Shown here one piece after another: positions 46,463 through 56,294 of a stretch of DNA of 64,000 nucleotides. A model generated the notes under the pieces. That model made no database searches. It had not been told where the DNA came from and saw only the letters and a program-made list of their open reading frames with translations. Source of the stretch: Nocardioides faecalis (GTDB taxonomy: Bacteria > Actinomycetota > Actinomycetes > Propionibacteriales > Nocardioidaceae); the NCBI RefSeq assembly GCF_018388425.1, contig NZ_CP074406.1:2418001-2482000 (forward strand). Reading direction: 5' to 3'. The position numbers and the translations under genes are program-made. The number at the start of each line of letters is the position of its first letter. The stretch's first letter is position 1.

Positions 46463-48499
46463 TCAGGCCAGGCCGTTGGCCCTGCGGATGACCTCCACGA
46501 TCCCGCCCATGATCTCGGTCAGCCCGAAGTCCTTGGGGGTGTAGACCGCGGCCACACCGAGCGCGGTCAGCGCCCGGGCGTCGGAGTCGGGGATGATCCC
46601 GCCCACGATCACCGGCACGTCGTCCATGCCGGCGGCCTTCAGGCCGTCGAGCACCGCCGGCACCAGCTCCATGTGCGAGCCCGAGAGGATCGAGAGCCCG
46701 ACGCAGTGCACGTCCTCGGCGACGGCGGCCGCCACGATCTGCTCGGGGGTGAGCCGGATGCCCTGGTAGATGACCTCGAAGCCGGCGTCCCGGGCGCGGA
46801 CGGCCACCTGCTCGGCGCCGTTGGAGTGTCCGTCGAGGCCGGGCTTGCCGACCAGCAGCCGCAGCCTTCCCCCGAGCTCCTCACCGGTCTTCTGCACGGC
46901 CTCGCGCACCACCGTGAGCTCGGCGCCGGCCTCCGCCACGCCGACGGCCCCGGAGACGCCGGTGGGCGCACGGAACTCGCCGAACACCTCGCGCAGGGTG
47001 CCGGCCCACTCCCCCGTGGTGACCCCGGCCCGGGCAGCCGCGAGGGTGGCATGCATCAGGTTCGCGCCGTTCTTCGCGTCGTCGGCGAGCCGCGCCAGCG
47101 CGGCCTCGACCTCGCCCTGGTCCCGCTGCGCCTTCCACGCCTCGACCGAGGCGAGGGCGGCACGCTCGGCCTCGGGGTCGGCGCTCTGGATGGCGCCGTC
47201 CAGGTCCGCGGTGAGCGGGCTGGGCTCGGTGGTGTCGAACTTGTTGACGCCGACGATGATCTCCTCGCCGGTCTCGATCCGGCCGCGACGGGCCGCGTGC
47301 GCCGAGACCAGCTCCTGCTTCATGTAGCCGGAGTCCACCGCGGCGATCGCGCCGCCCATGGACTGCACCCGGTCGATCTCGGCCTTGGCGCCGGCGACGA
47401 GCTCGGCGACCTTCGCCTCGATGACGGGCGAGCCGTCGAAGATGTCCTCGTACTCCAGCAGGTCGGACTCGAAGGCGAGCACCTGCTGGAGCCGGAGCGA
47501 CCACTGCTGGTCCCAGGGCCGGGGCAGGCCGAGCGCCTCGTTCCAGGCGGGCAGCTGCACCGCGCGGGCCCGGGCCTTCTTGGACAGGGTGACGGCGAGC
47601 ATCTCGAGCACGATGCGCTGCACGTTGTTCTCCGGCTGCGCCTCGGTCAGGCCGAGGCTGTTGACCTGCACGCCGTAGCGGAAGCGCCGCATCTTCGGGT
47701 CGGTGACGCCGTAGCGCTCCCGGGTGATCTCGTCCCAGAGCTCGACGAAGGCGCGCATCTTGCACATCTCCTCGACGAAGCGCACCCCGGCGTTGACGAA
47801 GAAGGAGATCCGGCCGACGACCTTCTCGAAGTCTCCGTCGGAGACCTGGCCCGAGGCCTTCACCTGGTCCAGCACCGCGATCGCGGTGCACATGGCGTAG
47901 GCGATCTCCTGCACGGGCGTGGCGCCCGCCTCCTGCAGGTGGTAGCTGCAGATGTTGATCGGGTTCCACTTCGGGATCTCGTGGACGGTGTAGGCGATCA
48001 TGTCGCCGATCAGGCGCAGCGAGTGCTCGGGCGGGAAGACGTACGTGCCCCGCGACAGGTACTCCTTGATGATGTCGTTCTGCGTGGTGCCCGCCAGCTG
48101 GTGGGCCACCTCGGACGGCGAGAGGTCGGGGTTCTGCTCCTCGGCGACCACCTGGTACATGGCCAGCATCCACATCGCGGTGGCGTTGATCGTCATCGAG
48201 GTGTTCATCTCGGTGAGCGGGATCGAGTCGAAGAGCTTGCGCATCTCGCCCAGGTGCGGCACCGGCACGCCGACCTTGCCGACCTCGCCGCGAGACAGCG
48301 GGCTGTCGGGGTCGTAGCCGGTCTGGGTGGGCAGGTCGAAGGCCACCGACAGGCCGGTCTGTCCCTTGGCCAGGTTGGTGCGGTAGAGCGCGTTCGACGC
48401 CTCGGCGGTCGAGTGGCCGGCGTACGTGCGCATCACCCAGGGGCGGTCCTTGGCGTGCGAGGCCTTCGCGGGACCGGGGGTGTCAGACGAGGTGCTCAT
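46463..48499 (-). CDS. ecm: Ethylmalonyl-CoA mutase (MeaA type)
   Basis: 678 residues, shorter than methylmalonyl-CoA mutase. N-terminal DRPWVMRTYAGHSTAEASNALYR and GQTGLSVAFDLPTQTGYDPD with GEVGKVGVPV are typical of Ecm. The cobalamin-binding domain at the C-terminus has GKPGLDGHSNGAEQVA (D-x-H-x-x-G), SILSGSH and VGGIIPDSDA. It isomerises (2R)-ethylmalonyl-CoA to methylsuccinyl-CoA. ATG 48499 follows TACGCT by 7 bases (leaderless). Cofactor support is nearby: adenosyltransferase at 49096 and MeaB at 30178. Confidence 0.95.
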   Translation of the reverse strand: MSTSSDTPGPAKASHAKDRPWVMRTYAGHSTAEASNALYRTNLAKGQTGLSVAFDLPTQTGYDPDSPLSRGEVGKVGVPVPHLGEMRKLFDSIPLTEMNTSMTINATAMWMLAMYQVVAEEQNPDLSPSEVAHQLAGTTQNDIIKEYLSRGTYVFPPEHSLRLIGDMIAYTVHEIPKWNPINICSYHLQEAGATPVQEIAYAMCTAIAVLDQVKASGQVSDGDFEKVVGRISFFVNAGVRFVEEMCKMRAFVELWDEITRERYGVTDPKMRRFRYGVQVNSLGLTEAQPENNVQRIVLEMLAVTLSKKARARAVQLPAWNEALGLPRPWDQQWSLRLQQVLAFESDLLEYEDIFDGSPVIEAKVAELVAGAKAEIDRVQSMGGAIAAVDSGYMKQELVSAHAARRGRIETGEEIIVGVNKFDTTEPSPLTADLDGAIQSADPEAERAALASVEAWKAQRDQGEVEAALARLADDAKNGANLMHATLAAARAGVTTGEWAGTLREVFGEFRAPTGVSGAVGVAEAGAELTVVREAVQKTGEELGGRLRLLVGKPGLDGHSNGAEQVAVRARDAGFEVIYQGIRLTPEQIVAAAVAEDVHCVGLSILSGSHMELVPAVLDGLKAAGMDDVPVIVGGIIPDSDARALTALGVAAVYTPKDFGLTEIMGGIVEVIRRANGLA

Positions 48500-48506
48500 A
48501 GGCCGA

Positions 48507-48512
48507 AGCGTA
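48507..48512 (-). promoter_or_regulatory. -10 element of leaderless ecm promoter
   Basis: Minus-strand TACGCT, 7 bases before the ATG. The position 17 bases further upstream (-35) falls within the palindrome at 48522-48535. Confidence 0.5.
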
Positions 48513-48521
48513 GGCCGATTG

Positions 48522-48535
48522 CTACCGATAAGTAA
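48522..48535. promoter_or_regulatory. Ethylmalonyl-pathway palindrome, site 4 (ecm)
   Basis: Minus-strand TTACTTATCGGTAG, 22 bases upstream of the ecm ATG and covering the -35 region. It is the least perfect copy but conforms to YTACTYNNSGGTAR. Confidence 0.5.
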
Positions 48536-48594
48536 CGGCTGGCTTTGTGCTCAACACCACACCGCGTCGCGCTGCGGCTCGCCGAGGGCCGCGC

Positions 48595-48975
48595 TCACGC
48601 CCCGACCGGCTCCCGCTCGAGCTCGACCAGCCGGATCAGGTGGGTCAGGTGCAGCATCCGGCGCACCGCCGGGCAGGCGCCCCGCACCCGGATCCGGGCT
48701 CCCGTGCGGTGCGCGATCCGGTTCGCGGCCGCCAGCATCTTCAACGCCGTCGCGTCCGCCGAGCGCACCCCGCTGATGTCGACGACCGCGACGGCGGAGT
48801 CGTCGTACCGGCTCTGCTCGGCCAGGTGGGAGTAGAGGGCCGCGCGCACCGCCTGCGTGCTGCGCACGTCGAGGTCGCCGGAGAGCACCAGCACGCCGTG
48901 CTCGCTGCGGATCTCCATGCTCACCGTGCCGGCCGCCTCGTGACGCGCCGTTGCGTCCACCTGCCGCTCCCTCAT
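48595..48975 (-). CDS. STAS domain protein (anti-sigma factor antagonist-like)
   Basis: 126 residues from ATG 48975, with GGGAG 5 bases upstream. The STAS fold reads GVLVLSGDLDVRSTQAVRAALYSHL, AVAVVDISGVRSADATALKMLAAANRIAHRTG and RVRGACPAVRRMLHLTHL. In canonical antagonists the phosphorylated Ser sits in D-S-S-G-L; here the aligned stretch is DATAL, with Thr in place of Ser. It may antagonise an anti-sigma kinase encoded elsewhere, or have lost phospho-control. Confidence 0.8.
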   Translation of the reverse strand: MRERQVDATARHEAAGTVSMEIRSEHGVLVLSGDLDVRSTQAVRAALYSHLAEQSRYDDSAVAVVDISGVRSADATALKMLAAANRIAHRTGARIRVRGACPAVRRMLHLTHLIRLVELEREPVGA

Positions 48976-49082
48976 CTGGTCTCCCGGGATCGGGGCCGTT
49001 GCCGACCGCCTACACCACCATGACGCCCCGCTACCCGGATTGGTTGCACCTGAGACCGAAGTACTGCAAAAAGTGTGTCGTC

Positions 49083-49088
49083 TACCCT
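49083..49088 (+). promoter_or_regulatory. -10 element of leaderless promoter (adenosyltransferase)
   Basis: TACCCT, 7 bases before ATG 49096. Confidence 0.45.
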
Positions 49089-49095
49089 CGTCGCC

Positions 49096-49674
49096 ATGGT
49101 CAACCTCACCCGCATCTACACCCGCACCGGCGACGCCGGGGAGACCCGGCTCGGCGACATGAGCGTGACCACGAAGACCGACCTGCGGCTCGCGGCCTAC
49201 GCGGACGTGGACGAGGCCAACGCCCACATCGGCGTCGCGGTGGCCACCGGCGGTCTCGAGCCCGACGTGGTGCAGCTGCTGGTCCGCGTGCAGAACGACC
49301 TGTTCGACGTCGGCGCCGACCTGTGCACCCCCGTCGTGCCCGACCCCGAGTACCCGCCGCTGCGCATCGAGCAGTCGTACGTCGACCGCCTCGAGGCCTG
49401 GTGCGACGAGTACAACGAGCAGCTGGCGAGCCTGCGCTCGTTCATCCTCAACGGCGGCACGCCGGGTGCCGCCCACCTGCACGTCGCGCGCACCGTCGTG
49501 CGGCGGGCCGAGCGCGCCGCCTGGGCCGCTTACGAGGTGCACGGCGAGGTCATGAACAAGCTCGCGATCACCTACCTCAACCGGCTCTCGGACCTCGTGT
49601 TCATCCTCGCCCGCCACGCGAACCGCGAGCAGGGCGACGTGCTCTGGGTCCCGGGCGGCGAGCGCGACGCCTAG
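49096..49674 (+). CDS. Cob(I)yrinic acid a,c-diamide/cobalamin adenosyltransferase (PduO type)
   Basis: 192 residues. PduO-type motifs: VNLTRIYTRTGDAGETRLGDMSV (ATP-binding N-terminus), YADVDEANAHIGVA, VQNDLFDVGADL, FILNGGTPGAAHLHVARTVVRRAER and LNRLSDLVFILAR. It makes adenosylcobalamin, the cofactor of the ethylmalonyl-CoA mutase two genes away, which is a sensible functional link. There is no cobalamin riboswitch upstream. Confidence 0.95.
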   Translation: MVNLTRIYTRTGDAGETRLGDMSVTTKTDLRLAAYADVDEANAHIGVAVATGGLEPDVVQLLVRVQNDLFDVGADLCTPVVPDPEYPPLRIEQSYVDRLEAWCDEYNEQLASLRSFILNGGTPGAAHLHVARTVVRRAERAAWAAYEVHGEVMNKLAITYLNRLSDLVFILARHANREQGDVLWVPGGERDA

Positions 49675-49770
49675 CCCGCTCGGGCCTCGCGTGTTCCTGC
49701 GGAGGCGGATGGCGTCGACGGGTGGAGGCCTGTCCGAGCCGTCGGGCACGCGTGCCACGATGGACGGGCC

Positions 49771-52700
49771 GTGAACGTCCTCGCCCAGCTCACCGACACC
49801 TTCCTGGCGCGTCATTTCGACGCCGCCACGCTCACGCGCGCCCAGCGCGTGGTGGCCGACGGCTGCGTGGGCCGACCCGAGATCGGGATGCTGTCCGCGG
49901 GCTCGGTGACCGCGACCGCCGAGGTGCTCGGCAGCCGCGACGAGCCCTACCAGGTGCAGCTGCACGCCGAGGCGCCCACCGAGGGCTACGACGGCTGGTT
50001 GTTCACCGTGTGCAGCTGCCCGGTGCGCTCGGTGTGCAAGCACGGGGCGGCCCTGGCCCTGACGCTGCGCCAGAGCTTCGCGACGCCGCAGCCCACCCAG
50101 CCCGGCTGGCGACGCACCCTCGACGTGCTCGTCGACGACCTGCAACGGCAGCGACCGGCCCTGAGCGACCCGGTGCCGCTCGCGCTCGAGATCACCCTCG
50201 TGGAGCCGCGCCGCGGCTACACCTCCCAGGGCCCCACCCTGCACGTGCGGCCGTTGCGCCGTGGCAAGAACAAGCCGTGGATCAAGTCCGGGGCGGACTG
50301 GTCGGACATCGCCTCCGACGGTGCGCGTGCCTACCCGCCCGAGCAGGCCGACGCCATCGCCGCCCTGCACGCCCTGATGACGAGCCGCCGGGGCTTCCAC
50401 CAGCCCGGCCTCTCCCCCACCCTGGATGAGTTCGGCGACCACGTCGTCCGGGCGCTGCGCCAGGCCCGCGACGCCGGCGTCACCATCCTTCCCGGCGCCG
50501 GGCTCAGTGCGGTCCGGGTCGCCGACGAGGCGGCCGACCTCGTCGTCGACCTCGACGACAGCGACGGCGCCGGCACCCGCCTCCAGGCCGTGGTGACGGT
50601 CGGTGAGCGCAGCTGGCACGGCGACCGGGTGCTGCCCGTGGGCCACCCGGCCGCGGTCGTCGGCCTGCTCGACGACGACGGCGAGCTGGTGCTGGCCGAG
50701 CTCGCGACCCCGATGCCGGCCTCGCTGCGCCACTTCCTGGACGGGCCGGGCATCACCGTGCCCCCGGGTGAGACCGAGGAGCTGCGCGCCGCGCTGCCCG
50801 CCCTGATGCGCCACCTCACCGTGCGCGCTGACCGCAGCACCGTCGAGCTGCCCCCGCCGCTCACCCCGACCCTGGCCCTGACCGTCACCTGGCACAGCGC
50901 CACCAAGGCCGCGCTCACCTGGACCTGGGAGTACGGCGAGCATGCCGAGCACACCTGCACCCTTGCCAGCCGCGACACCCTCGGCGGGATCCGCGACCGG
51001 GTGGCGGAGCGCCGCATCCTGAGCCGCGTCCCCGCCGACCTCCTCACGCACGGTGCCCTCACCGACGGCGACGCGCTGACCCTCGCGGTCCACGAGCTGC
51101 CGCGGCTGCGCGAGGTCGAGGACGTCGTCGTACGCGAGGAGGAGCGACCCGACTTCCGCGAGACCGATGCCGCGCCCGAGATCAGCTTCGACCTCGTGGG
51201 CGGCGACCAGGACGCCGGATCCACCGACTGGTTCGACCTCTCCGTCGCCGTGACGGTCGACGGGGAGGCGATCCCGCTGCCCGACGTGCTCGCCGCGCTC
51301 ACGCACGAGCAGGAGTTCCTGGTGCTGCCCAGCGGGCTGTACGTGAGCACCGACCGTCCCGAGTTCGACCGGCTGCGCGAGGTCGTCGACGCCGCGGCCG
51401 AGCTGCGTGAGCGCGACGGCGAGCGGATCGGCATCAGCCGCCACGACCTGGGCCTGTGGGCGCAGCTGGCCGAGGCCGGCATCGTGGACCGCCAGGTCGC
51501 CGACTGGGTCCACCGCGCGCAGGCGCTGCGCGACCTCGTCGACCTGCCGCACCCCGAGCCGGTGCACCTGGCCACCGAGCTGCGCAGCTATCAGCGCGAG
51601 GGGTTCTGGTGGCTGGCGTTCCTCTGGCAGCACGGTCTCGGCGGGATCCTGGCCGACGACATGGGGCTGGGCAAGACGCTGCAGGTGCTGGCGCTGATCT
51701 CCTACGCCCGCGCGCAGCGCCCCGACGACGGGGCGTTCCTCGTCGTGGCGCCCACCAGCGTCGTCACCGCCTGGGCCGACGAGGTCCGCCGCCACGCCCC
51801 CGGGCTGCGGGTGGCGGTCGTGGGACGTCGTACCGACGACGTCGCGGCGCTGGCCCGCGACGCAGACGTGGTGGTCACGACGTACACGTTGCTGCGCCTG
51901 GCGCACGAGAGCCACGGCGCGGTCGGGTGGGGCGGCCTCGTGCTGGACGAGGCCCAGCAGGTGAAGAACCACCAGAGCAAGACCTACACCGCCGTGCGCA
52001 CCGTCGACGCCCCCTTCAAGCTCGCCGTCACCGGCACCCCCTTCGAGAACCGCCTGATGGAGCTGTGGTCACTGCTGTCGATCACCGTGCCGGGGCTGTA
52101 CCCGTGGCCGCGGCAGTTCGCCGACAGGGTGGTGCGTCCCGTGGAGCGCTCGGGTGACCAGGCGGTGCTGAGCCGGTTCCGGAGCCGGATCAAGCCGTTC
52201 CTGCTGCGGCGCACCAAGGAGCTGGTCGCCGCCGACCTGCCCGCGAAGCAGGAGCAGGTGCTGCCGGTGACCCTCGACCCGCGGCACCGCAAGATCTACG
52301 ACACCCACCTGGCTCGAGAGCGCCAGCGCATCCTCGGCCTGGTCGAGGACTTCGACCGCAACCGGGTGGCGATCTTCAGCGCGCTGACCACCCTGCGCCA
52401 GCTGGCCCTCGACCCGGCGCTGGTGGACCCCACCCACGAGCGGGTCGGCTCGGCCAAGCTCGACGTGCTGGTGGAGCACCTCGCCGAGCTGAGCGCCGAG
52501 GGCCACCGCGCCCTGGTGTTCAGCCAGTTCACGTCGTTCCTGCAGCGGGTGCGCCACCGCCTCGACGAGGCCGAGATCCCCACCACCTACCTCGACGGCA
52601 GGACTCGCGACCGGGCCGCGGTCCTGGACGAGTTCCGCTCCGGAGCAGCGCCGGTCTTCCTCATCTCGCTCAAGGCGGGCGGGGTAGGCCTGACGCTGAC

Positions 52701-52956
52701 CGAGGCCGACTACGTCTTCGTCCTCGACCCCTGGTGGAACCCGGCGGCCGAGGCCCAGGCGGTCGACCGGGCACACCGCATCGGCCAGACCCGGCGGGTG
52801 CACGTCTACCGGCTGGTGGCCAGCGACACTGTCGAGGAGAAGGTCATGGAGCTCAAGGCCCGCAAGGCCGAGCTCTTCGCCCAGGTCATGGACGGCGACG
52901 GCGCGATGGGCGCCGGCATCGGCGCCGAGGACATCCGCAACCTCTTCGAGGACTGA
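49771..52956 (+). CDS. SNF2-family helicase with N-terminal SWIM zinc finger
   Basis: 1061 residues from GTG 49771. A SWIM finger is formed by C81, C83, C89 and H91 (CSCPVRSVCKH). A long regulatory middle region of about 500 residues precedes the SF2 core: GGILADDMGLGKTLQ (Walker A, about 626), VVAPTSVV, LDEAQQVKN (Walker B, about 725), TGTPFENRLMELWSL, FSQFTSFLQRV, SLKAGGVGLTLTEADYV and AHRIGQTRRVHVYRL. It is a dsDNA translocase of the bacterial RapA/HepA-like SNF2 group; its target is unknown. It is a stand-alone transcription unit. Confidence 0.94.
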   Translation: MNVLAQLTDTFLARHFDAATLTRAQRVVADGCVGRPEIGMLSAGSVTATAEVLGSRDEPYQVQLHAEAPTEGYDGWLFTVCSCPVRSVCKHGAALALTLRQSFATPQPTQPGWRRTLDVLVDDLQRQRPALSDPVPLALEITLVEPRRGYTSQGPTLHVRPLRRGKNKPWIKSGADWSDIASDGARAYPPEQADAIAALHALMTSRRGFHQPGLSPTLDEFGDHVVRALRQARDAGVTILPGAGLSAVRVADEAADLVVDLDDSDGAGTRLQAVVTVGERSWHGDRVLPVGHPAAVVGLLDDDGELVLAELATPMPASLRHFLDGPGITVPPGETEELRAALPALMRHLTVRADRSTVELPPPLTPTLALTVTWHSATKAALTWTWEYGEHAEHTCTLASRDTLGGIRDRVAERRILSRVPADLLTHGALTDGDALTLAVHELPRLREVEDVVVREEERPDFRETDAAPEISFDLVGGDQDAGSTDWFDLSVAVTVDGEAIPLPDVLAALTHEQEFLVLPSGLYVSTDRPEFDRLREVVDAAAELRERDGERIGISRHDLGLWAQLAEAGIVDRQVADWVHRAQALRDLVDLPHPEPVHLATELRSYQREGFWWLAFLWQHGLGGILADDMGLGKTLQVLALISYARAQRPDDGAFLVVAPTSVVTAWADEVRRHAPGLRVAVVGRRTDDVAALARDADVVVTTYTLLRLAHESHGAVGWGGLVLDEAQQVKNHQSKTYTAVRTVDAPFKLAVTGTPFENRLMELWSLLSITVPGLYPWPRQFADRVVRPVERSGDQAVLSRFRSRIKPFLLRRTKELVAADLPAKQEQVLPVTLDPRHRKIYDTHLARERQRILGLVEDFDRNRVAIFSALTTLRQLALDPALVDPTHERVGSAKLDVLVEHLAELSAEGHRALVFSQFTSFLQRVRHRLDEAEIPTTYLDGRTRDRAAVLDEFRSGAAPVFLISLKAGGVGLTLTEADYVFVLDPWWNPAAEAQAVDRAHRIGQTRRVHVYRLVASDTVEEKVMELKARKAELFAQVMDGDGAMGAGIGAEDIRNLFED

Positions 52957-52995
52957 AAAGGAGAATCACCGCGGCCCGAGGGACCGCGGTGATTC
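52956..52995 (-). terminator. Terminator of the ATP synthase operon/DUF2550 gene
   Basis: A perfect 12-bp stem (GAATCACCGCGG with its complement, 52963-52995) followed on the minus strand by TCTCCTTTTC, 17 bases past the DUF2550 stop. It may also stop SNF2 read-through. Confidence 0.75.
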
Positions 52996-53012
52996 CGGTG
53001 ATGTGTCCGTGC

Positions 53013-53471
53013 TCAGTGCTCGCCACCCTTCGCGCGGCTCCAGTCCGTGCCCGGCGGCTTGGCCTCGAGCCACGCCTGGAAGCCGGTCAACGAGGACACG
53101 CTCATCGCCAGCTCCACCGGGCCATCTGCTGACTCACACGAGATCACCAGGTGGTCCGGGTACAACGACGCGCGCTCAGCGCCGACGGGCGCGCGCCGGC
53201 CGTCGTACTGCAGCTCGTCACGCGACCACGAACGCTTGGGCCGCGGCGAGAGCGTGAACACCCGGAACCACTCCAGCCGTTCACCGGAGTACCGGCCCAG
53301 GCCGAGGGTCCAACCACGCTCCGGCACGTCGCGGCGCAAGCGGTGGCTCAGCTCGAAGGTGCCGCCGTTGCGGGCAAGCAGACGGCGCCGGACGATGAGT
53401 CCGGCGCCGTACAGCACGCAACCGAGCAGGAGCGCGCCACAGATGTCGAGCAGCCACTCCCACCACGCCAT
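53013..53471 (-). CDS. DUF2550 membrane-anchored protein
   Basis: 152 residues from ATG 53471. A single N-terminal helix (WLLDICGALLLGCVLYGAGLIV) precedes a soluble domain GGTFELSHRL...GWTLGLGRYSGERLEWFRVFTLSPRPKRSW and a C-terminal AMSVSSLTGFQAWLEAKPPG. DUF2550 follows atpC in many actinobacteria (for example next to the mycobacterial atp operon). Its function is unknown. It starts 7 bases after the atpC stop, so it is the last gene of the operon. Confidence 0.88.
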   Translation of the reverse strand: MAWWEWLLDICGALLLGCVLYGAGLIVRRRLLARNGGTFELSHRLRRDVPERGWTLGLGRYSGERLEWFRVFTLSPRPKRSWSRDELQYDGRRAPVGAERASLYPDHLVISCESADGPVELAMSVSSLTGFQAWLEAKPPGTDWSRAKGGEH

Positions 53472-53478
53472 CTGGGTA

Positions 53479-53886
53479 CTACGAGGCCTTCTCTGCCGCG
53501 CGGATGCGAGCCTCGGCGTGCCGCACCCGCTGCTCGGCCTCGTTGTTGGTCTCCAGCAGGTGACGCGCCTCCTCGAGGTCGACGCGAGCCTGCTCGAGGT
53601 GGATGTCCTCGGCCCGCTCCACCCGCTCGGCCAGGATCGAGACCCGGTCGTTGGCGACCGAGAGGAACCCGCCGTCCACGGCCACCACGACGAGGTCGTT
53701 GGTGCCCGCCACCTGGATCTCGACCACGGAGGCCGAGAGCAGCGAGAGCAGCGGCGCGTGACCGCGCAGCACACCGATGTCACCCTCGACGGTCCGCGCG
53801 ACGATCATCGCCGCCTCACCGGACCACACGGTCCGGTCGGCAGCGACGAGCTCGACGTGCAGGGTGTCGACCGTGGTGTCCGCCAT
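53479..53886 (-). CDS. atpC: ATP synthase epsilon subunit
   Basis: 135 residues from ATG 53886. N-terminal beta-barrel with VELVAADRTVWSGEAAMIVARTVEGDIGVLRGHAPLL and FLSVANDRVSILAERVERAEDIHLEQAR, then a two-helix C-terminus. It belongs to the central stalk and inhibits ATP hydrolysis. 2 bases after atpD. Confidence 0.96.
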   Translation of the reverse strand: MADTTVDTLHVELVAADRTVWSGEAAMIVARTVEGDIGVLRGHAPLLSLLSASVVEIQVAGTNDLVVVAVDGGFLSVANDRVSILAERVERAEDIHLEQARVDLEEARHLLETNNEAEQRVRHAEARIRAAEKAS

Positions 53887-53888
53887 GA

Positions 53889-55346
<1,458 letters not shown>

Positions 55347-55376
55347 TTACTCCGTTTGGTGTGAACTCTGAGTGGG

Positions 55377-56291
55377 TCAGTCGTTGGCAGCGGTGGCGTC
55401 GGCGAGGGCGTTGACGCCACCGACGATCTCGCTGATCTCCTGGGTGATGCCGGCCTGACGCGCCTGGTTGGCGATCCGCGTGAACTTCTTGATCAGCTCT
55501 TCCGCGTTGTCCGTGGCCGACTTCATCGCCTTCTGACGCGCGGCAAGCTCCGAGGCGGCGGCCTGCAGGAGGCAGTAGAAGATCCGGCTCTGGACGTACT
55601 GCGGCAGCAGCCCGTCCAGCACCTGCTCCGCCGACGGCTCGAACTCGTACAGCGGCAGCAGATCCGCGGTGTCCGGGGTCTCCTCGCCCTCGACGACCTC
55701 CAGCGGCAGCAGCCGGATGGCCGTCGGCTCCTGGGTGAGCATCGAGCGGAACCGGGTGTAGACGACGTGGACCTCGTCCACGTCCCCGTCCTCGCCCTGC
55801 TCCTTGAGGAAGGCCTCGATCAGCGCGGAGCCGATCTCTGCCGCCTTGTCGTAGCTGGGCTGGTCGGAGAAGCCGGTCCACGCCTGCACGTAGGGGCGCC
55901 CGCGGAACTTGTAGTAGGCCTCCGCCTTGCGCCCGGCAAGGTAGAAGTCGATCTCCTTGCCCTCCTCGCGCAACCGCTCCGAGAGGCGCTCGGCCTCCTT
56001 GATGAGGCTCGAGGAGTACGCCCCGGCCAGACCACGGTCGCTGGTGATCACCAGCACCGCGGCCCGCTTCGGGTTCTCCTGCTCCCGGGTCAGCGGGTGG
56101 TCGACGTTCGAGAACGTCGCCACCGCCGACACGGCACGGGTCAGCTCACGCGCATACGGAGCCGCCGCAGCAGCCCGCTGCTGCGCCTTGATGATCCGGG
56201 ACGCAGCGATGAGCTCCATGGCGCGCGTGATCTTCTTCATCGACTCCGTCGACTTGATCCGCGCGCGGTACTCCCGCAGCGATACGGCCAT
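55377..56291 (-). CDS. atpG: ATP synthase gamma subunit
   Basis: 304 residues. Rotor shaft: N-terminal [29 protein letters not shown] and C-terminal [45 protein letters not shown] coiled-coil helices, with [13 protein letters not shown] in between. 3 bases after the atpA stop. There is an insertion [14 protein letters not shown]... as in other actinobacterial gammas. Confidence 0.97.
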   Translation of the reverse strand: MAVSLREYRARIKSTESMKKITRAMELIAASRIIKAQQRAAAAAPYARELTRAVSAVATFSNVDHPLTREQENPKRAAVLVITSDRGLAGAYSSSLIKEAERLSERLREEGKEIDFYLAGRKAEAYYKFRGRPYVQAWTGFSDQPSYDKAAEIGSALIEAFLKEQGEDGDVDEVHVVYTRFRSMLTQEPTAIRLLPLEVVEGEETPDTADLLPLYEFEPSAEQVLDGLLPQYVQSRIFYCLLQAAASELAARQKAMKSATDNAEELIKKFTRIANQARQAGITQEISEIVGGVNALADATAAND

Positions 56292-56294
56292 GGG

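Noticed and set aside
49675..49770. Possible cobalamin riboswitch near the adenosyltransferase
   Set aside because: Neither flank of the gene contains a B12-box-like GCCACTG segment or enough space for the conserved riboswitch core.
48595..51972. 1125-codon minus-strand open frame opposite the SNF2 and adenosyltransferase genes
   Set aside because: Only its last 126 codons (STAS protein) are protein-like; the rest is a shadow of conserved plus-strand genes.
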